DNA from: Cylicocyclus nassatus
Lineage: Eukaryota > Nematoda > Chromadorea > Rhabditida > Strongylidae
Length of the DNA stretch: 64,000 nucleotides
Assembly (NCBI GenBank): GCA_958299035.1
Contig: CATQJL010000001.1
Span: 83,453,071-83,517,070 of the forward strand
Direction of reading: 5' to 3'
A model generated the notes under the pieces. That model was not told the DNA's origin and did not search any database. It saw only the letters and a list, made by a program, of their open reading frames with translations. Position numbers and translations under genes: made by a program. Shown piece after piece: positions 62,277-64,000 of the stretch (position 1 is the first letter of the stretch; every line of letters starts with the position of its first letter).

Positions 62277-63440
62277 GGCTCCGCCGTATCCGGACCAAAC
62301 TTGGCACACATACACTTCGGGCCCCGGCGCGTGTCACAGTCCACTTTTCGTTATCGATCGATGTCGATTTTACCGATTTTTATCGATTTTTTCGCAGAGT
62401 TCACCTACAGGGCTAGGAGTTGGCACAGGGGGGAAGTGAGCATGGGGATTCCGAATACAATATTGGTTTTCAGAATTATCGGTTACTTTTATTGATTTTA
62501 TCGATTTTTTGTAAATTTTGACATGCGATGCTGGGATTTTGCACAGGGGGGTAATCGAGCATGCCGATTACGAACACAATATTAGTTTTCAGGATCGTCC
62601 ATTACTTTTATCGATTTATCGATTTTTTCGTAAAGTTTGACCTGCGGGGCTGGGAGTTTGCACAGGGGGGTAATCGAGCATGCAGATTACGAATACAATA
62701 TTAGTTTTTGGAATTATCCATTACTTCTATCGATTTTATCGATTTTGCAAAATTTGAGCTAGGGGGCTGGAATTTGGCACAGGGGTGTAATCGAGCATGC
62801 TGATCACCCCCTTGGGGATGATCAGCATGCTCGATTGCCCCCCTGTGCCAACTCCCAGCCTCCTAGCTCAAACTTTGCAAAAAAATCGATAAAATCGATA
62901 AAAGTAATCGATAATCCCGAAAACCAATATTGTATTCGGAATCCCCATGCTCGATTACCCCCCTGTGCGAACTCCCAGCCCCGTAGCTCAAACTTTGCAA
63001 AAAATCGATAAAATCGATAAAAGTAATCGATAATCCTGAAAACCAATATTGTATTCGGAATCCCCATGCTCGATTACCCCCCTGTGCCAACTCCCAGCCC
63101 CGTAGCTCAAACTTTGCAAAAAAATCGATAAAATCGATAAAAGTAATCGATAATCCTGAAAACCAATATTGTATTCGGAATCCCCATGCTCGATTACCCC
63201 CCTGTGCCAACTCCCAGCCCCGTAGGTGAACTCAGCAAAAAAATCGATAAAAATCGATAAAATCGATATCGATCGATGACGAAAAGTAGCCTATGACACC
63301 CGCCGGGGCCCGTAGTGTATGTGTGCCAAGTTTGGTCCGGATCGGTTCAGAAATGGAATTTTCTATTCGGAACATACGTACATACATACATACATACATA
63401 CAGACATACAAACAGACATTCAGCTTTATATATAAGATAA
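62277..63440. repeat. Palindromic element made of about 120-bp units
   Basis: Four forward units followed by four inverted units, with spacing of about 120 bp between GGCACAGGGG motifs (62414, 62535, 62655, 62774) and CCCCTGTGCC motifs (about 62842-63202). The turn point is at TGATCACCCCCTTGGGGATGATC-like sequence near 62815. The outer arms share GTATCCGGACCAAACTTGGC and its complement. The right end carries a CATA repeat and TTTATATATAAGATAA. Units are rich in TATCGATTTT. A related single unit lies in segment A (about 43930-44030). Confidence 0.75.
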
Positions 63441-63733
63441 TACCTGCCTGAAATTTCGTCTGGAGGGGTGGGGGAGGGTATTTAGCATGCTGGTAGATTC
63501 GTGCGGTAGCACCACTCGGGTTACGGTGGGCATACGACAGGGTAGAATTTCTGACTTTGCTCAAAATCAAAACAACGCTAATTATGAGTTACGATGTGTT
63601 AGTATACGATGAACAAGTTTTCCGCTTTCCGGCTCAACTTTCATCGGAGATGCATGGAAAGGCTTTCTTATGCGAATGAGATCAGGAAGTCAGATAGCCT
63701 CACTTCTCCCTCCACCCCCTCACCGCCCCGCCA
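63441..63733. other. No gene recognised
   Basis: Short unique-looking stretch between the palindromic array and the inverted flank T'. A small open frame crosses into the repeat and is not supported. Confidence 0.4.
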
Positions 63734-64000
63734 CACAAAGTTTCGGCACGCCACCATCTATTCCAACCGCGCTGCTGCGCGGGCGGTCGCGCGGCAGCCT
63801 AAATGGCGCGAGCGTGCAATCCTTCCTAGCGGATGTTGTCTTTATCAGCTTTTTATCAGAGTAATTTTTGTTAATAGGGAATTTTAGGTCACTGTCGATA
63901 GAATGCGCAAATACAATGCTAGTAAAGGCAAGGACTCCCTTTGCTAGTTACGCTATGCTACATCCTGTAATTAGGTGAATGAGTACCCTTCAGATTTCAA
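63734..64000 (-). repeat. Inverted flank T' (right, runs off the window)
   Basis: Reverse complement of 54431-54695. The partner abuts a TG tract, whereas this copy starts after CCCCGCCACAC without one. Confidence 0.92.

Noticed and set aside
62414..63230. Regularly spaced repeats considered as a CRISPR array
   Set aside because: The units are about 120 bp, contiguous and mirrored in both orientations, in a eukaryotic context with introns and transposons; no spacers and no cas genes.

Overview
The window reads as a eukaryotic, nematode-like genome segment, most plausibly from a clade V (rhabditid/strongylid) worm; that assignment is inference. It rests on short introns with GTAAGT-type donors and TTTCAG-type acceptors, an RTE-type retrotransposon, a family of potassium-channel-tetramerisation-type (T1/BTB) genes, fragments of the PAF1-complex gene ctr9, a B3GNTL1/QTGAL-type glycosyltransferase, and a dense load of small inverted-repeat DNA elements. 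There is no operon, CRISPR array, or rRNA, and I recognised no tRNA. Two 500-N scaffold gaps and library-linker sequence at 18026 and 19211 show that this is a draft assembly, and some rearrangements could be technical.

The main gene content is a dispersed family of multi-exon paralogs that I call T1-CxxC genes. Each begins with a T1/BTB domain (KINVGGTVFET, LFVDRNP, ILDYLRDG) split by introns at conserved positions. Where the 3' part is present, it has a CxxC knuckle, a HM-x-FM(K/R)G-x-V motif and a C-x-V-x-W ... LP-x-SALRLS exon. Loci are at 1.0-2.4 kb (interrupted by a small element), 10.0-11.8 kb (frame-broken), 27.4-27.6 kb (3' exons only), 33.6-34.5 kb (the only one with every recognised exon in frame), 47.5-47.9 kb and its mirror copy at 50.8-51.2 kb (5' exons only), 53.5-54.2 kb (two divergent 3' remnants) and 61.1-61.9 kb (one base missing in exon 4).

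At 22.3-26.2 kb on the minus strand, exons of ctr9 lie on both sides of a same-strand glycosyltransferase gene that is missing its 5' and 3' terminal exons. The two genes appear to have been broken and interleaved, with a roughly 1 kb palindrome at one breakpoint.

Mobile DNA dominates the rest: a 4.3 kb fold-back element flanked by TA and carrying a nested mariner-type insertion (3.9-8.2 kb); a TTAA-flanked element (12.2-13.0 kb); a TA-flanked 2.2 kb element (13.3-15.5 kb); four copies of an element carrying a 23-bp minisatellite, one with a nested TTAA insertion; a nearly full-length RTE retrotransposon with a 17-bp target duplication (28.6-31.7 kb); a hAT-type element with an 8-bp duplication (37.4 kb); a TAA-flanked element (38.5 kb); and a palindromic array of about 120-bp units (62.3-63.4 kb).

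From 39.8 kb onward the window is a large rearranged block. A 4.65 kb segment A occurs at 40.26 and 54.81 kb in direct orientation, each copy starting in a TG microsatellite. Between them lies a near-perfect palindrome with 3.4 kb arms (45.4-48.8 and 49.9-53.3 kb) around a 1.15 kb CR1-like retrotransposon fragment. The second A copy folds back on itself (57.5-60.9 kb), and a further inverted pair (54.43 and 63.73 kb) shares almost the same axis and runs off the window end.
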